Shown piece by piece: positions 7,303 through 16,120 of a DNA stretch of 45,682 nucleotides (position 1 is the first letter of the stretch; every line of letters begins with the position of its first letter). Origin of the DNA: Steroidobacteraceae bacterium (GTDB taxonomy: Bacteria; Pseudomonadota; Gammaproteobacteria; Steroidobacterales; Steroidobacteraceae); NCBI GenBank assembly GCA_013044085.1, contig JABEVI010000280.1, positions 1 to 45,682 on the forward strand. The letters are read 5' to 3'. The notes below the pieces were generated by a model that was not told the origin of the DNA, did no database searches, and saw only the letters and a program-made list of their open reading frames with translations. The position numbers were made by a program, and so were the translations under genes.

Positions 7303-8634
7303 TCAAAGCAGCGCCGGCGCATCCTCCCAATCGATGCCTGCGCCCGGTTCGGTGCGCGCGCCGCACACGCGCGCCTCGAGCCAGCGATCGGCCACCGCGA
7401 TCAGGCGCGGCCCCGCGTAAACGAACGGCAGCGCCGCGCGCATCCACGGCGGCACGCCTTCGGCCTGGCACAGATGCTGCACGGTGCGCGTCGGCGCGCG
7501 CGGCGCGAGCCGCAGCGATTCCCCGCCGCACCGCGCCCGCACGGTCAGTGTCGGCGGCAACAGCGCCGCCGCCAGCCCGCCGGCGCGCTCGACCCAGCGC
7601 AGGCGTCCGAGCCCGTGGCCGAGTTCGAGCGTCGGCTCGACGTGTGGATTCCAGCTCAAGGGGTCCGCGAAGCGCGCCGGCACGGCCGGCGTCAGGTAAA
7701 TGCGTCCGCGGTAGCGCCGTAAGGCATGCTCACCCCAGATGATCGCCGGCACGTGATCCTCACGCGCATCGAGGCACTGGCGCAGCGCCTCGGCGAGTCG
7801 CGCGGCCGGTGGCGGCACCGCCCGTTCGCCGATCCAGCGGCGCAGCGCGTTGCGACGCCTCGCCGGCGCGAGCGCCCGCAGCCGCGCGACCGACAGTTCG
7901 GCGCCGTCGCGCAAGCCGGCCAGATCCTCATCGGCGAGCGCGTTCAGCAGCTCGAGCGCCTCGGCCGCATGCCGCGCCGTGCGTCCGAGAGCGCCGGCCG
8001 CACCGGGCCAACGCTCGCTGATCCCGGGCCAGACTCGCAGGCGAAGGTGGGCGCGGTCGAAGCGTGGATCGCGGTTCATCGGATCGACGGCCGTATCGAG
8101 ACCGAGCGAGGCCACGCAACGCCCGAGCTCGCGGCGCGGCACCTCGAGAAAGGGTCGCAGATGCTCGCCGCGCCCGAGCGGACGGCAGCGCGGCATGCCC
8201 GCGAGCCCGGCCGGGCCGCAACCGCGCAAGGCCTGCAGCAGCACCGTCTCGGCCTGATCCTCGGCGTGATGGGCGGTGAGCAAGCATTCACCGGGCGCGA
8301 GCTGCGCGGCGAGCGCCGCGTAGCGGGCATCGCGCGCAGCCTCTTCGAGCGAGGCGCCCGGTGCGGCCCCGACCGCCACCGTGAGGATCGACAAAGGCAC
8401 GCCGAGATGCGCGCAGAGCGTCGTGCAAAGTCGTCGAAAATCCGCCGCCGCCGCCTGCAGACCGTGGTCCACATGCACGGCACGCAAGGGCATGACGCCG
8501 GCGGCCGCGGCCGCGGCGGCGGCGAGCAGACAGGCCGAATCGGCGCCTCCGCTCAGGGCGACGACCATGCCGCTCGCCCGCGGCGGCAGCTGCGCCCGCA
8601 GGCTCGCCGCGAGCGCATGAAGGCCCGGATGCAT
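7303..8634 (-). CDS. tilS: tRNA(Ile)-lysidine synthetase
   Basis: Modifies C34 of the CAU-anticodon isoleucine tRNA to lysidine, so that it reads AUA and is charged with isoleucine. The protein has 443 residues. The PP-loop SGGADS is at residues 28-33. It is followed by VHVDHGLQ, the LLTAHHAEDQAET motif that holds catalytic residues, and the NRDPRFDRAHLR region. A longer, poorly conserved Arg-rich tRNA-binding C-terminal region follows. The ATG at 8634 was chosen over an upstream start inside accA because the Arg/Ala-rich leader that would be added has no family counterpart. It begins 7 bases after the accA stop. Confidence 0.95.
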   Translation of the reverse strand: MHPGLHALAASLRAQLPPRASGMVVALSGGADSACLLAAAAAAAAGVMPLRAVHVDHGLQAAAADFRRLCTTLCAHLGVPLSILTVAVGAAPGASLEEAARDARYAALAAQLAPGECLLTAHHAEDQAETVLLQALRGCGPAGLAGMPRCRPLGRGEHLRPFLEVPRRELGRCVASLGLDTAVDPMNRDPRFDRAHLRLRVWPGISERWPGAAGALGRTARHAAEALELLNALADEDLAGLRDGAELSVARLRALAPARRRNALRRWIGERAVPPPAARLAEALRQCLDAREDHVPAIIWGEHALRRYRGRIYLTPAVPARFADPLSWNPHVEPTLELGHGLGRLRWVERAGGLAAALLPPTLTVRARCGGESLRLAPRAPTRTVQHLCQAEGVPPWMRAALPFVYAGPRLIAVADRWLEARVCGARTEPGAGIDWEDAPALL

Positions 8635-8641
8635 CGCGGCT

Positions 8642-9601
8642 TCAGCCCTCGCGGTACGCGCCGAACGAGCGCACGCGCGCCTGGCGCGCATCGAGCAGCT
8701 GCGTGACCGGCATGGCCCGCAGTTCGGCCAGATGGCGAAGAATGCACTCCTTCAAAGCCTCGGCCATCGCCTGCGGATTCCGGTGGGCGGCGCCGCAGGG
8801 CTCCTTGAGCACTTCATCGACCAAGCCGAGCTTCTGCAGCCGCTCCGCGGTGCCGCCCATCGCATCGGCGGCGATCTCCTTTTTATCGGTGCTCTTCCAC
8901 AAAATCGAGGCGCAACTTTCCGGCGAGATCACCGAGTAGACCGAGAACTGCAGCATCACCAGCCGGTCGCAGACGCCGATCGCGAGCGCGCCGCCCGAAC
9001 CGCCCTCGCCGATCACGATCGAGAGCACGGGTGCGCCGAGCGCCGACATCTCGAACAAGTTGCGGGCGATCGCCTCGCTCTGGCCGCGCTCCTCCGAGCC
9101 GATCCCGGGATAAGCGCCCGGCGTGTCGATCAAGGTGACCACGGGCAGGCGGAAGCGCTCGGCCATCATCATCAGCCGCAGCGCCTTGCGATAGCCCTCG
9201 GGCTTCGGCATGCCGTAGTTGCGGCGGACCCGCTCCTTGGTGTCGCGGCCCTTCTGGTGGCCGATCAGCACGAGCGGTATGCCCTCGATGCGGGCGAGGC
9301 CGCCGACGATCGCCAGATCGTCGCCGTACATGCGGTCGCCGTGCAATTCGTGCCAGTCCGTGAAGATCATCGAGACGTAGTCCAGGGTGTACGGGCGCTG
9401 CGGGTGACGCGCCAGCTGCGTGATCTGCCACGGCGTCAAGTTCTGGAAAATGCTCGCCGTGAGCGCGCGGCTCTTCGCCTGCAGCCGTTTGATCTCCTCG
9501 GATAGGTTGACGCTCGGGTCATCGCCGAGGAATTTCAGCTCCTCGATCTTCGCCTCGAGTTCGGCAATCGGTTGCTCAAAATCCAAGAAATTCATCGCCA
9601 T
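8642..9601 (-). CDS. accA: Acetyl-CoA carboxylase carboxyltransferase subunit alpha
   Basis: Half of the carboxyltransferase that moves CO2 from biotin to acetyl-CoA, giving malonyl-CoA for fatty acid synthesis; it works with AccD. The protein is 319 residues, like E. coli AccA. It begins NFLDFEQPIAELEAKIEEL and carries the crotonase-fold stretch VTLIDTPGAYPGIGSEERGQ, the oxyanion region GEGGSGGALAIG and VYSVISPESCASILWK. ATG 9601 (MAMNFLDF) is chosen because it gives the same N-terminal length as the E. coli protein. The first 10 bases overlap the end of dnaE, as in the E. coli dnaE-accA pair. Confidence 0.98.
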   Translation of the reverse strand: MAMNFLDFEQPIAELEAKIEELKFLGDDPSVNLSEEIKRLQAKSRALTASIFQNLTPWQITQLARHPQRPYTLDYVSMIFTDWHELHGDRMYGDDLAIVGGLARIEGIPLVLIGHQKGRDTKERVRRNYGMPKPEGYRKALRLMMMAERFRLPVVTLIDTPGAYPGIGSEERGQSEAIARNLFEMSALGAPVLSIVIGEGGSGGALAIGVCDRLVMLQFSVYSVISPESCASILWKSTDKKEIAADAMGGTAERLQKLGLVDEVLKEPCGAAHRNPQAMAEALKECILRHLAELRAMPVTQLLDARQARVRSFGAYREG

Positions 9602-12600
9602 GTGGAAGTTTCCTCATCCCGGACTTCCGTCCTAGGACCATAGACCAAATACCAGCCGTCCCGCCCGACGCGGGCCGTCAATTCATCCAACAGCGCGCGG
9701 GTCGGCCGCACCGACCAGGCATCCGCGAGCAGCACCTGGCCGGAATATCCCGGCCGCTCGAGGTAGACGCCGATTGCGCAAGGGCCTTTCAAATGGGGCT
9801 TCAACAATTCCTCGAAGCGCTGCATGCCGGCCGGCGTGTCGAATTCGGCCGGCCAACGGATCCATAGTCGGCGCGCATGCCGCTCGCGCGCCCGGTCGAT
9901 GTCGATCAAGGACTTCGCCTGAAGCCGCCAGGCTTCGATGAAGTCATCGAAGCGCAGCGAACCGTCGATCAGCAGAATCGCATCCTTGACGACCACGTCG
10001 CGATGCTTCTGGTAGATCTCCTCATACAGGCTCACCTCGAGGCGGCCGGTGCGATCATCGAGGATGAGCGTGACGCGATTCGGCCGGCGGCGCACCTCGA
10101 GCACGAGCCCGGCGACGGTCACCGGCTTGCCCGCCGACCAGGCGCGACCGCCCTCCACCGCGGCCGGCTTCGGTCCGCCGACATCCGCGAGGCGCGCGCC
10201 GACCAGAAATTTCAGGTCCGGCTCGTAGGAGGTGATCGGGTGTCCGCTCAGGAACAGCCCGAGGGTTTCGCGCTCGCCGGCGAGACGCACCGACTCGCTC
10301 CACTCCGCAAGCACCAGGTCCTCGGCCGCGTTCAGCCCGAACAGATCCACCTGGCCGGTGCTTGCGGCACGCGAGTTCTGCTCGCCCAGGTGCATCGCGC
10401 GCTCCAGTTCGGCGGCGAGCGTCGCCCGGTTCGCGCCGATCGAATCGAGGCTGCCGGAACGGATCAGCGCCTCCAGGACCCGCTTGTTCACCCGCTGCAG
10501 ATCGATGCGCCGGCAGACATCGGCAAGGTCGCCGAAGCGTCCGCCGCGCACACGCTCCTCGACGATCGCCTCGACCGCCGAGGCGCCGACGCCCTTGATC
10601 GCGCCGAGGCCGTAGCGGATCCGCTCGCCGCCGGCGACCGCGAACTTGTAGATCGATTCGTTGATGTCCGGGGCGAGCACCTGAAGGCCCATGCTCGCGC
10701 ATTCGTCGATCAAGGTGACGACCTTGTCGGTCTTGTCCATGTCGGCCGAGAGCACCGCGGCCATGAACGCGGCCGGATGATGCGCCTTCAACCACGCGGT
10801 CTGGTAGGAGAGCAGCGCGTAGGCGGCCGAGTGCGACTTGTTGAAGCCGTAACCGGCGAATTTCTCCATCAAGTCGAAGATGTGGGTCGCCTGCGCCTCG
10901 CGCACGCCGCGCCCGACCGCGCCACCGACGAACACCGAGCGCTGCTTGGCCATCTCCTCGGCCTTCTTCTTGCCCATGGCCCGGCGCAGCAGGTCGGCTC
11001 CGCCGAGCGTGTAGCCGGCGAGGATTTGCGCTATCTGCATGACCTGTTCCTGGTACAGGATCACCCCATAGGTCGCGGCCAGGACCGGCTGCAGATCCGG
11101 ATGCAGGTAGTCGATCTTCGCGCCGGTGGTGTCGTGTTTTCGCGCGATGAAATCATCGACCATGCCCGATTGCAGCGGGCCCGGACGAAACAGCGCCACC
11201 AGCGCGACGATGTCGCCGAACCGGTCCGGCTGCAGCCGGCGGATCAGGTCCTTCATGCCGCGCGACTCGAGCTGGAAGACCGCGGTCGTACGGCAGCTCT
11301 TCAAGAGCTGGAAGGTGGCCGGATCGTCCATCGGCAGCGCTTCGATCGCGAGCGGCGGTTCGCCCGTTGCCGCGCGCGCGGCGTTGATGTCGCGCACCGC
11401 CCAGTCGATGACCGTGAGCGTGCGCAGTCCGAGGAAGTCGAACTTGACGAGACCGGCGGCCTCGACGTCGTCCTTGTCGAACTGCGTGACCGGCGCCCCG
11501 CCGCCCTCCTCACAGTAGAGCGGCGTGAAATCCGTGAGCACCGACGGGGCGATCACGACGCCGCCCGCATGCGTGCCGGCGTTGCGCACCAGGCCCTCGA
11601 GGGCACGCGCCAGTTCGAGCAGCTCGCGCACCTCCGGATCGCTCGCGTTCAGGCGCGCCAGCTCCTCCTCCTGTTCGAGCGCCTTGTCGAGGGTGATGCC
11701 GATCTCGAAGGGAATCAGCTTGGCGATCTTGTCGACGTAGCCGTAGTTGTGCCCGAGCACGCGGCCGACGTCGCGCACCACCGCCTTCGCCGCGAGCGTG
11801 CCGTAGGTGATGATCTGCGAGACGCGGTCGCGGCCGTATTTGCGGGCGACATAATCGATCACACGATCGCGCCCCTCCATGCAGAAGTCGACGTCGAAAT
11901 CCGGCATCGACACCCGCTCCGGATTCAGGAAGCGCTCGAACAGCAGGTCGTGCTCGATCGGATCGAGGTCCGTGATCGCAAGCGCATAGGCGACGAGCGA
12001 ACCGGCTCCCGATCCGCGGCCGGGCCCGACCGGGACGCCGTTCTCGCGCGCCCAGCGGATGAAATCGGCGACGATCAGAAAATAGCCCGCGAATCCCATC
12101 TGACAGATCACGTCCAGTTCGAGCGCCAGGCGGCTTGCGTAGGCCCCGGCCTCGCGCGGCGCCGAGGCCGCCGCGAGCCGCCCGTCCAATCCGCGCGCGG
12201 CCTCCTCGCGCAGGAACGCCTCCGTGGTGTTGCCGGGCGGCACCGGATAGGCGGGCAGCATCGGCGCGCCGAGCGTCAGTTCGAGCGAGCAGCGTTTGGC
12301 AATCTCCAGGCTGTTCTGCAGCAGTTCCGGGGCGTCGGCGAACAACGCCGCCATCTCGTCCGGGCTCTTCAGGTATTGCTCTTCGGTGTAGCGGCGTACG
12401 CGCCCGGCGTCGGCGAGCAGCGCGCCGTCGTGAATGCAGACTCGCGCCTCGTGGGCGTCGAAATCGGCGCGCGCGAGGAAGCGCACGTCATTGGTCGCTA
12501 CGGCCGGCACGCCGCGCCGGTCGGCCAGATCGAGGATCGCCTCGGCGAGCTCGTTCTCGCCGGCCCGCGCGGTGCGCTGCACTTCCAGATAGAAGCGGTC

Positions 12601-13086
12601 GGCACACAGCTCCAGCCAGGCATCGAGGCAGCGCTGCGCCTCGTCCTCGCGCCCGCGGGCGAGCGCAAGACCGATGTCGCCCTGCGCCGCCCCGGAGAGC
12701 ACGATCAGTCCATCGAGCCGCTCGGCGTCGAGCCAGGCGCGCTCGAGCATCGGCACACCCCCGTGTTGACCCTCCAGATAGGAGCGGGTCACGAGTTCGG
12801 TCAGATGCCGATAGCCGTTGAGGTTCTGACACAGCAGGACGAGCCGCGAGGGCACGGCGCGATCGCCGCTCTCACGGATCCACGCGTCCACGCCGATCAG
12901 CGGCTTGACGCCGGCGCGCTGGCCCTCCTTGTAGAACTTGACCATCGCAAACAGGTTGCTCTGATCGGTCAACGCGACCGCCGGCATTCCCGCCGCGGCG
13001 ACCGCGCTCATCAGTTCGGGCACGCGCACGATCCCATCGACGAGCGAATACTCGGTATGCAGGCGCAGATGCACGAAGCCGCTCAA
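9592..13086 (-). CDS. dnaE: DNA polymerase III subunit alpha
   Basis: Catalytic subunit of the replicative polymerase. It has 1164 residues, close to the E. coli length. The N-terminal PHP domain starts FVHLRLHTEYSLVDG. The palm contains the catalytic aspartates in MPDFDVDFCMEGRDRVIDYV. Tandem helix-hairpin-helix and OB-fold regions follow, and QVDLF near residue 913 is a likely beta-clamp binding motif. The frame is open far upstream through rnhB, so the start was set at TTG 13086, which gives an N-terminus (TTG-Ser-Gly-FVHLR) matching the family. That TTG overlaps the rnhB stop as TTGA. No ATG or GTG lies nearby in frame before the conserved block. Confidence 0.96.
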   Translation of the reverse strand: MSGFVHLRLHTEYSLVDGIVRVPELMSAVAAAGMPAVALTDQSNLFAMVKFYKEGQRAGVKPLIGVDAWIRESGDRAVPSRLVLLCQNLNGYRHLTELVTRSYLEGQHGGVPMLERAWLDAERLDGLIVLSGAAQGDIGLALARGREDEAQRCLDAWLELCADRFYLEVQRTARAGENELAEAILDLADRRGVPAVATNDVRFLARADFDAHEARVCIHDGALLADAGRVRRYTEEQYLKSPDEMAALFADAPELLQNSLEIAKRCSLELTLGAPMLPAYPVPPGNTTEAFLREEAARGLDGRLAAASAPREAGAYASRLALELDVICQMGFAGYFLIVADFIRWARENGVPVGPGRGSGAGSLVAYALAITDLDPIEHDLLFERFLNPERVSMPDFDVDFCMEGRDRVIDYVARKYGRDRVSQIITYGTLAAKAVVRDVGRVLGHNYGYVDKIAKLIPFEIGITLDKALEQEEELARLNASDPEVRELLELARALEGLVRNAGTHAGGVVIAPSVLTDFTPLYCEEGGGAPVTQFDKDDVEAAGLVKFDFLGLRTLTVIDWAVRDINAARAATGEPPLAIEALPMDDPATFQLLKSCRTTAVFQLESRGMKDLIRRLQPDRFGDIVALVALFRPGPLQSGMVDDFIARKHDTTGAKIDYLHPDLQPVLAATYGVILYQEQVMQIAQILAGYTLGGADLLRRAMGKKKAEEMAKQRSVFVGGAVGRGVREAQATHIFDLMEKFAGYGFNKSHSAAYALLSYQTAWLKAHHPAAFMAAVLSADMDKTDKVVTLIDECASMGLQVLAPDINESIYKFAVAGGERIRYGLGAIKGVGASAVEAIVEERVRGGRFGDLADVCRRIDLQRVNKRVLEALIRSGSLDSIGANRATLAAELERAMHLGEQNSRAASTGQVDLFGLNAAEDLVLAEWSESVRLAGERETLGLFLSGHPITSYEPDLKFLVGARLADVGGPKPAAVEGGRAWSAGKPVTVAGLVLEVRRRPNRVTLILDDRTGRLEVSLYEEIYQKHRDVVVKDAILLIDGSLRFDDFIEAWRLQAKSLIDIDRARERHARRLWIRWPAEFDTPAGMQRFEELLKPHLKGPCAIGVYLERPGYSGQVLLADAWSVRPTRALLDELTARVGRDGWYLVYGPRTEVRDEETSTWR

Positions 13087-13673
13087 CGGGCCTCCCCGGC
13101 CGCCGCGGCGACCGGTGCGAAGGATCGGCGGTGCAATGGACACGGGCCGAAACGGCGCAGCAGGCGCCGATGTTCCGCCGTCGGATAGCCCTTGTGGCGC
13201 GCGAACCCATACTGCGGATAGAGCGCGTCGGCGCGCTCCATGTAGGCGTCGCGGGCCGTTTTGGCAAGGATCGAGGCGGCGCCGATGAGCGGCACGCTCG
13301 CATCGCCGCGCACGATGCACCGCGCCTGCAGCCCGGGGCCGAGGCCGGCGAGCGAGGGCGCGCGATTGCCGTCGATCAGCAGGCGCTGCGCGGGCAGCGC
13401 GAGCGCGAGCACCGCACGACGCATCGCGAGCAGCGTCGCCTGGAGAATATCGAGCACGTCGATCTCGGCCGGATCCGCCCAGCCGATTCCGTAGGCGGCC
13501 GCCTCGGCGCGGATTTGACCCGCAAGACGCTCGCGCACCGCCGCGCTTAAGGATTTCGAATCGGCCAGTCCGGGAATCGCGCGGTCCTCGCGCAGGATCA
13601 CCGCGCCGGCGACCACCGGCCCGGCGAGCGGCCCGCGCCCCGCCTCATCGATGCCGGCGACGAGCAGGCTCAA
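13083..13673 (-). CDS. rnhB: Ribonuclease HII
   Basis: Cuts RNA in RNA-DNA hybrids and removes single ribonucleotides from DNA. The 196-residue protein starts with the hallmark VAGIDEAGRGPLAGPVVAGA, whose Asp and Glu are metal-binding. A second Asp lies in LLIDGNRAPSL and further family sequence in SILAKTARDAYM. The ATG at 13673 overlaps the lpxB stop by 4 bases, and its own stop overlaps the TTG start of dnaE. The lpxB-rnhB-dnaE order is standard in Gammaproteobacteria. Confidence 0.97.
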   Translation of the reverse strand: MSLLVAGIDEAGRGPLAGPVVAGAVILREDRAIPGLADSKSLSAAVRERLAGQIRAEAAAYGIGWADPAEIDVLDILQATLLAMRRAVLALALPAQRLLIDGNRAPSLAGLGPGLQARCIVRGDASVPLIGAASILAKTARDAYMERADALYPQYGFARHKGYPTAEHRRLLRRFGPCPLHRRSFAPVAAAAGEAR

Positions 13674-14851
13674 GCCGACCCCGCCCGCCCGAGAAGCTCG
13701 GCGATCGCCCGCGCGGCGCTCGTGCTCGCATCGAGGCGCAAACTGGCATGGATCGCCGTGAACTCTTCGATCAATTCCGCCCGCCGCGGCGCGTCATCCA
13801 GCCACATCAAGAGCTCCGCTCCGATCGACTCGGGGACGATGTCGTCCTGGAAATACTCGCCGACGAGCCGTCGTTGCGCAAGTAGGTTCGGCTGCGCAAA
13901 GTAGGGCGATTTGACCAGTTTGAAACGCCGCAGCACCCACGCGGTCAGGGCGGTGAGCCGATAGACCACGACCATCGGGCACTTGCACAGCGCCGCTTCC
14001 AGACTCGCGGTGCCGGAGGTGACCAAGGCCACATCGGCGGCGATCAACGCCTCCCGGGCCCGGCCGTCGATCAGGCGCACCGTGGCCGGCGTCGCGCCGA
14101 CACCAGCATCAGCGAAGGCGCCGAGCGCGGCGCGAAAGATCCCGTCCACCGCGCCGTTCGCCATCGGCGCGATGAACACCAAATCGGGCCGCCGCGCCGC
14201 CAGCCAGCGCACCGTCGCCGCAAAATCCGGCCCGAGCCGCCGCACCTCGCCGCGCCGGCTCCCCGGCAAGAGCGCCACCACGCGGGCATCGGCGGCAAGG
14301 CCGAGTGCGGCGCGCGCCGCCGCGCGGTCGACCTTGAGGGGAATCTGGTCGGCAAGCGGGTGGCCGACGAAGCGCGCCCGAAGGCCGTGCTCATCGTAGA
14401 ACGGCTTCTCGAAGGGCAGCAGGCACAGCACCAGGTCGACCGCCTCACGCATGCCGCGCACGCGCCCGCGCCGCCAGGCCCACACCTGGGGACTGACGTA
14501 TTGCACGCTCGGGATGCCCGCCGCACGCAGCCGGCGCGCGAGGCCGAGGTTGAATTCCGGGGCGTCGATGCCGACGAACACATCCGGTCGGGCGCCGATG
14601 AAGGCGCGACGCACGCGCGCGCGCAGGCGCACCAGGCGTGGCAGTTCGGCCAGGATTTCGAACAGCCCCATCAAGGCGAGCGACTCGGACGGCTCCCACT
14701 GCTCGCAGCCGGCGGCGCGCATCTTCGGTCCCGCGATCCCGAAGAAACGCGCCCGCGGGTCGAGCACGCGCAGGGATTCGATCAATGCCGCGCCGAGGGT
14801 GTCGCCGGAGGCCTCTCCCGCCACGAGACCGACCCGCAATGGATCCGGCAT
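13670..14851 (-). CDS. lpxB: Lipid-A-disaccharide synthase
   Basis: Joins lipid X and UDP-2,3-diacylglucosamine to form the lipid A disaccharide on the inner face of the cytoplasmic membrane. The protein has 393 residues, normal for the family. It opens LRVGLVAGEASGDTLGAALI, followed by FFGIAGPKM, FVGIDAPEFNLGLARRLR, YVSPQVWAWRRGR and VALLPGSRRGEV, all characteristic of this GT19 glycosyltransferase. The ATG at 14851 was chosen because it starts directly before RVGLVAGE; the upstream extension in the same frame reads as lpxA antisense-like junk. It begins 4 bases after the lpxA stop. Confidence 0.96.
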   Translation of the reverse strand: MPDPLRVGLVAGEASGDTLGAALIESLRVLDPRARFFGIAGPKMRAAGCEQWEPSESLALMGLFEILAELPRLVRLRARVRRAFIGARPDVFVGIDAPEFNLGLARRLRAAGIPSVQYVSPQVWAWRRGRVRGMREAVDLVLCLLPFEKPFYDEHGLRARFVGHPLADQIPLKVDRAAARAALGLAADARVVALLPGSRRGEVRRLGPDFAATVRWLAARRPDLVFIAPMANGAVDGIFRAALGAFADAGVGATPATVRLIDGRAREALIAADVALVTSGTASLEAALCKCPMVVVYRLTALTAWVLRRFKLVKSPYFAQPNLLAQRRLVGEYFQDDIVPESIGAELLMWLDDAPRRAELIEEFTAIHASLRLDASTSAARAIAELLGRAGSA

Positions 14852-14855
14852 GGCG

Positions 14856-15626
14856 CTACCGAACGATGCTGCGCGAGCTTTGCTTGATGAACGACACGAA
14901 CGGGACGATTTCAGCCTGATCGCGCGCCGCCCGCTCGAGCTCATCGAGCGCCGCGGCGAGCTTCAGGCCCGAGCGGTACAGCGTGCGGTAGGCGCGGCGG
15001 ATGTTGCGGATCTGGTCCGGGGAGAAGCCGCGGCGTTTCAGTCCTTCGCTGTTGACACTGTGCGGCACGGCCGGCTGGCCGATCGCCATCACGTAGGGCG
15101 GCACGTCGCGGGTCACCGCGGCGTTGTTGGCGATGAAACAATGCGCGCCGATCTTCACGTATTGATGCACGGCGGACAGGCCGCCGAAGATCACCCAGTC
15201 GCCGACCGTGACGTGGCCGCCGAGGGTTGCGCAGTTGGCCATCACGATCTGATCGCCGAGCTGGCAGTCGTGCGCGACATGGGCGTAGGCCATGAACAGA
15301 TTGTCGTTGCCGATCCGGGTGACGCCCTGGTCATGGGTGGTGCCGCGATTGACCGTGACGAATTCGCGGAACACGTTGCGATCGCCGATCTCCAGGCGCG
15401 TCGGCTCGCCGCGGTACTTCTTGTCCTGCGGGGCATCACCGATCGAGGTGAACTGGAAGATTTTGTTGTCACAACCGATTTGGGTCGGCCCGTTGATCAC
15501 CGCGTGCGGCCCGATCCAGGTGCCCTTGCCGACGCGCACGTCGGCTCCGATCAGCGTATAAGGCCCGACGTGGACATCCGCATCGATCCACGCCTGCGGC
15601 GAGACGATCGCGCGGGAATCGATCAT
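14856..15626 (-). CDS. lpxA: UDP-N-acetylglucosamine acyltransferase
   Basis: First step of lipid A synthesis: transfers a 3-hydroxyacyl chain from ACP to the 3-OH of UDP-GlcNAc. The 256-residue protein shows the left-handed beta-helix built from hexapeptide repeats, for example IGPHAVINGPTQIG and LGGHVTVGDWVIFGG. The catalytic-His region MAYAHVAHDCQLGDQIVMAN and the helical C-terminal domain (GFSPDQIRNIRRAYRTLYR) are both present. ATG 15626 overlaps the fabZ stop by 4 bases. It sits in the lpxD-fabZ-lpxA-lpxB set that couples lipid A to fatty acid synthesis. Confidence 0.98.
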   Translation of the reverse strand: MIDSRAIVSPQAWIDADVHVGPYTLIGADVRVGKGTWIGPHAVINGPTQIGCDNKIFQFTSIGDAPQDKKYRGEPTRLEIGDRNVFREFVTVNRGTTHDQGVTRIGNDNLFMAYAHVAHDCQLGDQIVMANCATLGGHVTVGDWVIFGGLSAVHQYVKIGAHCFIANNAAVTRDVPPYVMAIGQPAVPHSVNSEGLKRRGFSPDQIRNIRRAYRTLYRSGLKLAAALDELERAARDQAEIVPFVSFIKQSSRSIVR

Positions 15627-16102
15627 TGCTCATCCCCGTTCTTCTCGACGGCGCGCGTCTCCGGAGCGACCATGACCTCGGCGGTCGCGACCTCGACCCC
15701 ATCGACCTCGGCCACGCACTGGAATTTCCAGATGCCCTTGAACGAGCGCATGAGGTTCGCCTTCAGGACGACCTGGTCACCGGGCTCGACGGGCTTGCGA
15801 AAGCGCGCCTTGTCGATGGCGACGAAATAAAAGCGCGTCTCCTTGTCCGGCACGACCCCCGCCGTCGTGAAGGCGAGCAGTCCGCATGCCTGCGCGAGCG
15901 CCTCGATGAGGATCACCCCGGGCATCACCGGCCGGTGCGGGAAATGGCCCGGAAAGAACGGCTCGTTGTAGGTCACGTTCTTCAGGGCGACGATGTGCGA
16001 ACCGGGAACGCACTCGCGCACCCGATCCACGAGCAGGAACGGATACCGGTGCGGCAGCTGCCGCATGATCGCCTCGATATCCAATGTCATCGGTTCGCTC
16101 AT
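15623..16102 (-). CDS. fabZ: 3-hydroxyacyl-[ACP] dehydratase FabZ
   Basis: Dehydrates 3-hydroxyacyl-ACP in fatty acid elongation, competing with LpxA and LpxD for the same substrate. It has 159 residues with a hot-dog fold. Landmarks are LPHRYPFLLVDRV, the catalytic His in FFPGHFPHRPVMPG and the catalytic Glu in ILIEALAQACG. The ATG at 16102 is favoured over the TTG at 16105 because AGGAG lies 7 bases upstream. The fabZ stop and lpxA start overlap by 4 bases, which would keep the two competing enzymes in proportion. Confidence 0.97.
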   Translation of the reverse strand: MSEPMTLDIEAIMRQLPHRYPFLLVDRVRECVPGSHIVALKNVTYNEPFFPGHFPHRPVMPGVILIEALAQACGLLAFTTAGVVPDKETRFYFVAIDKARFRKPVEPGDQVVLKANLMRSFKGIWKFQCVAEVDGVEVATAEVMVAPETRAVEKNGDEQ

Positions 16103-16120
16103 CAATCACTCCTGCAAAAT

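Noticed and set aside
9877..13188. 1103-codon plus-strand frame opposite dnaE as a gene
   Set aside because: The minus strand encodes an unmistakable, full-length DnaE. The antisense translation is Arg/His/Asp/Glu-rich without any known motif, as expected for the mirror of GC-biased codons.
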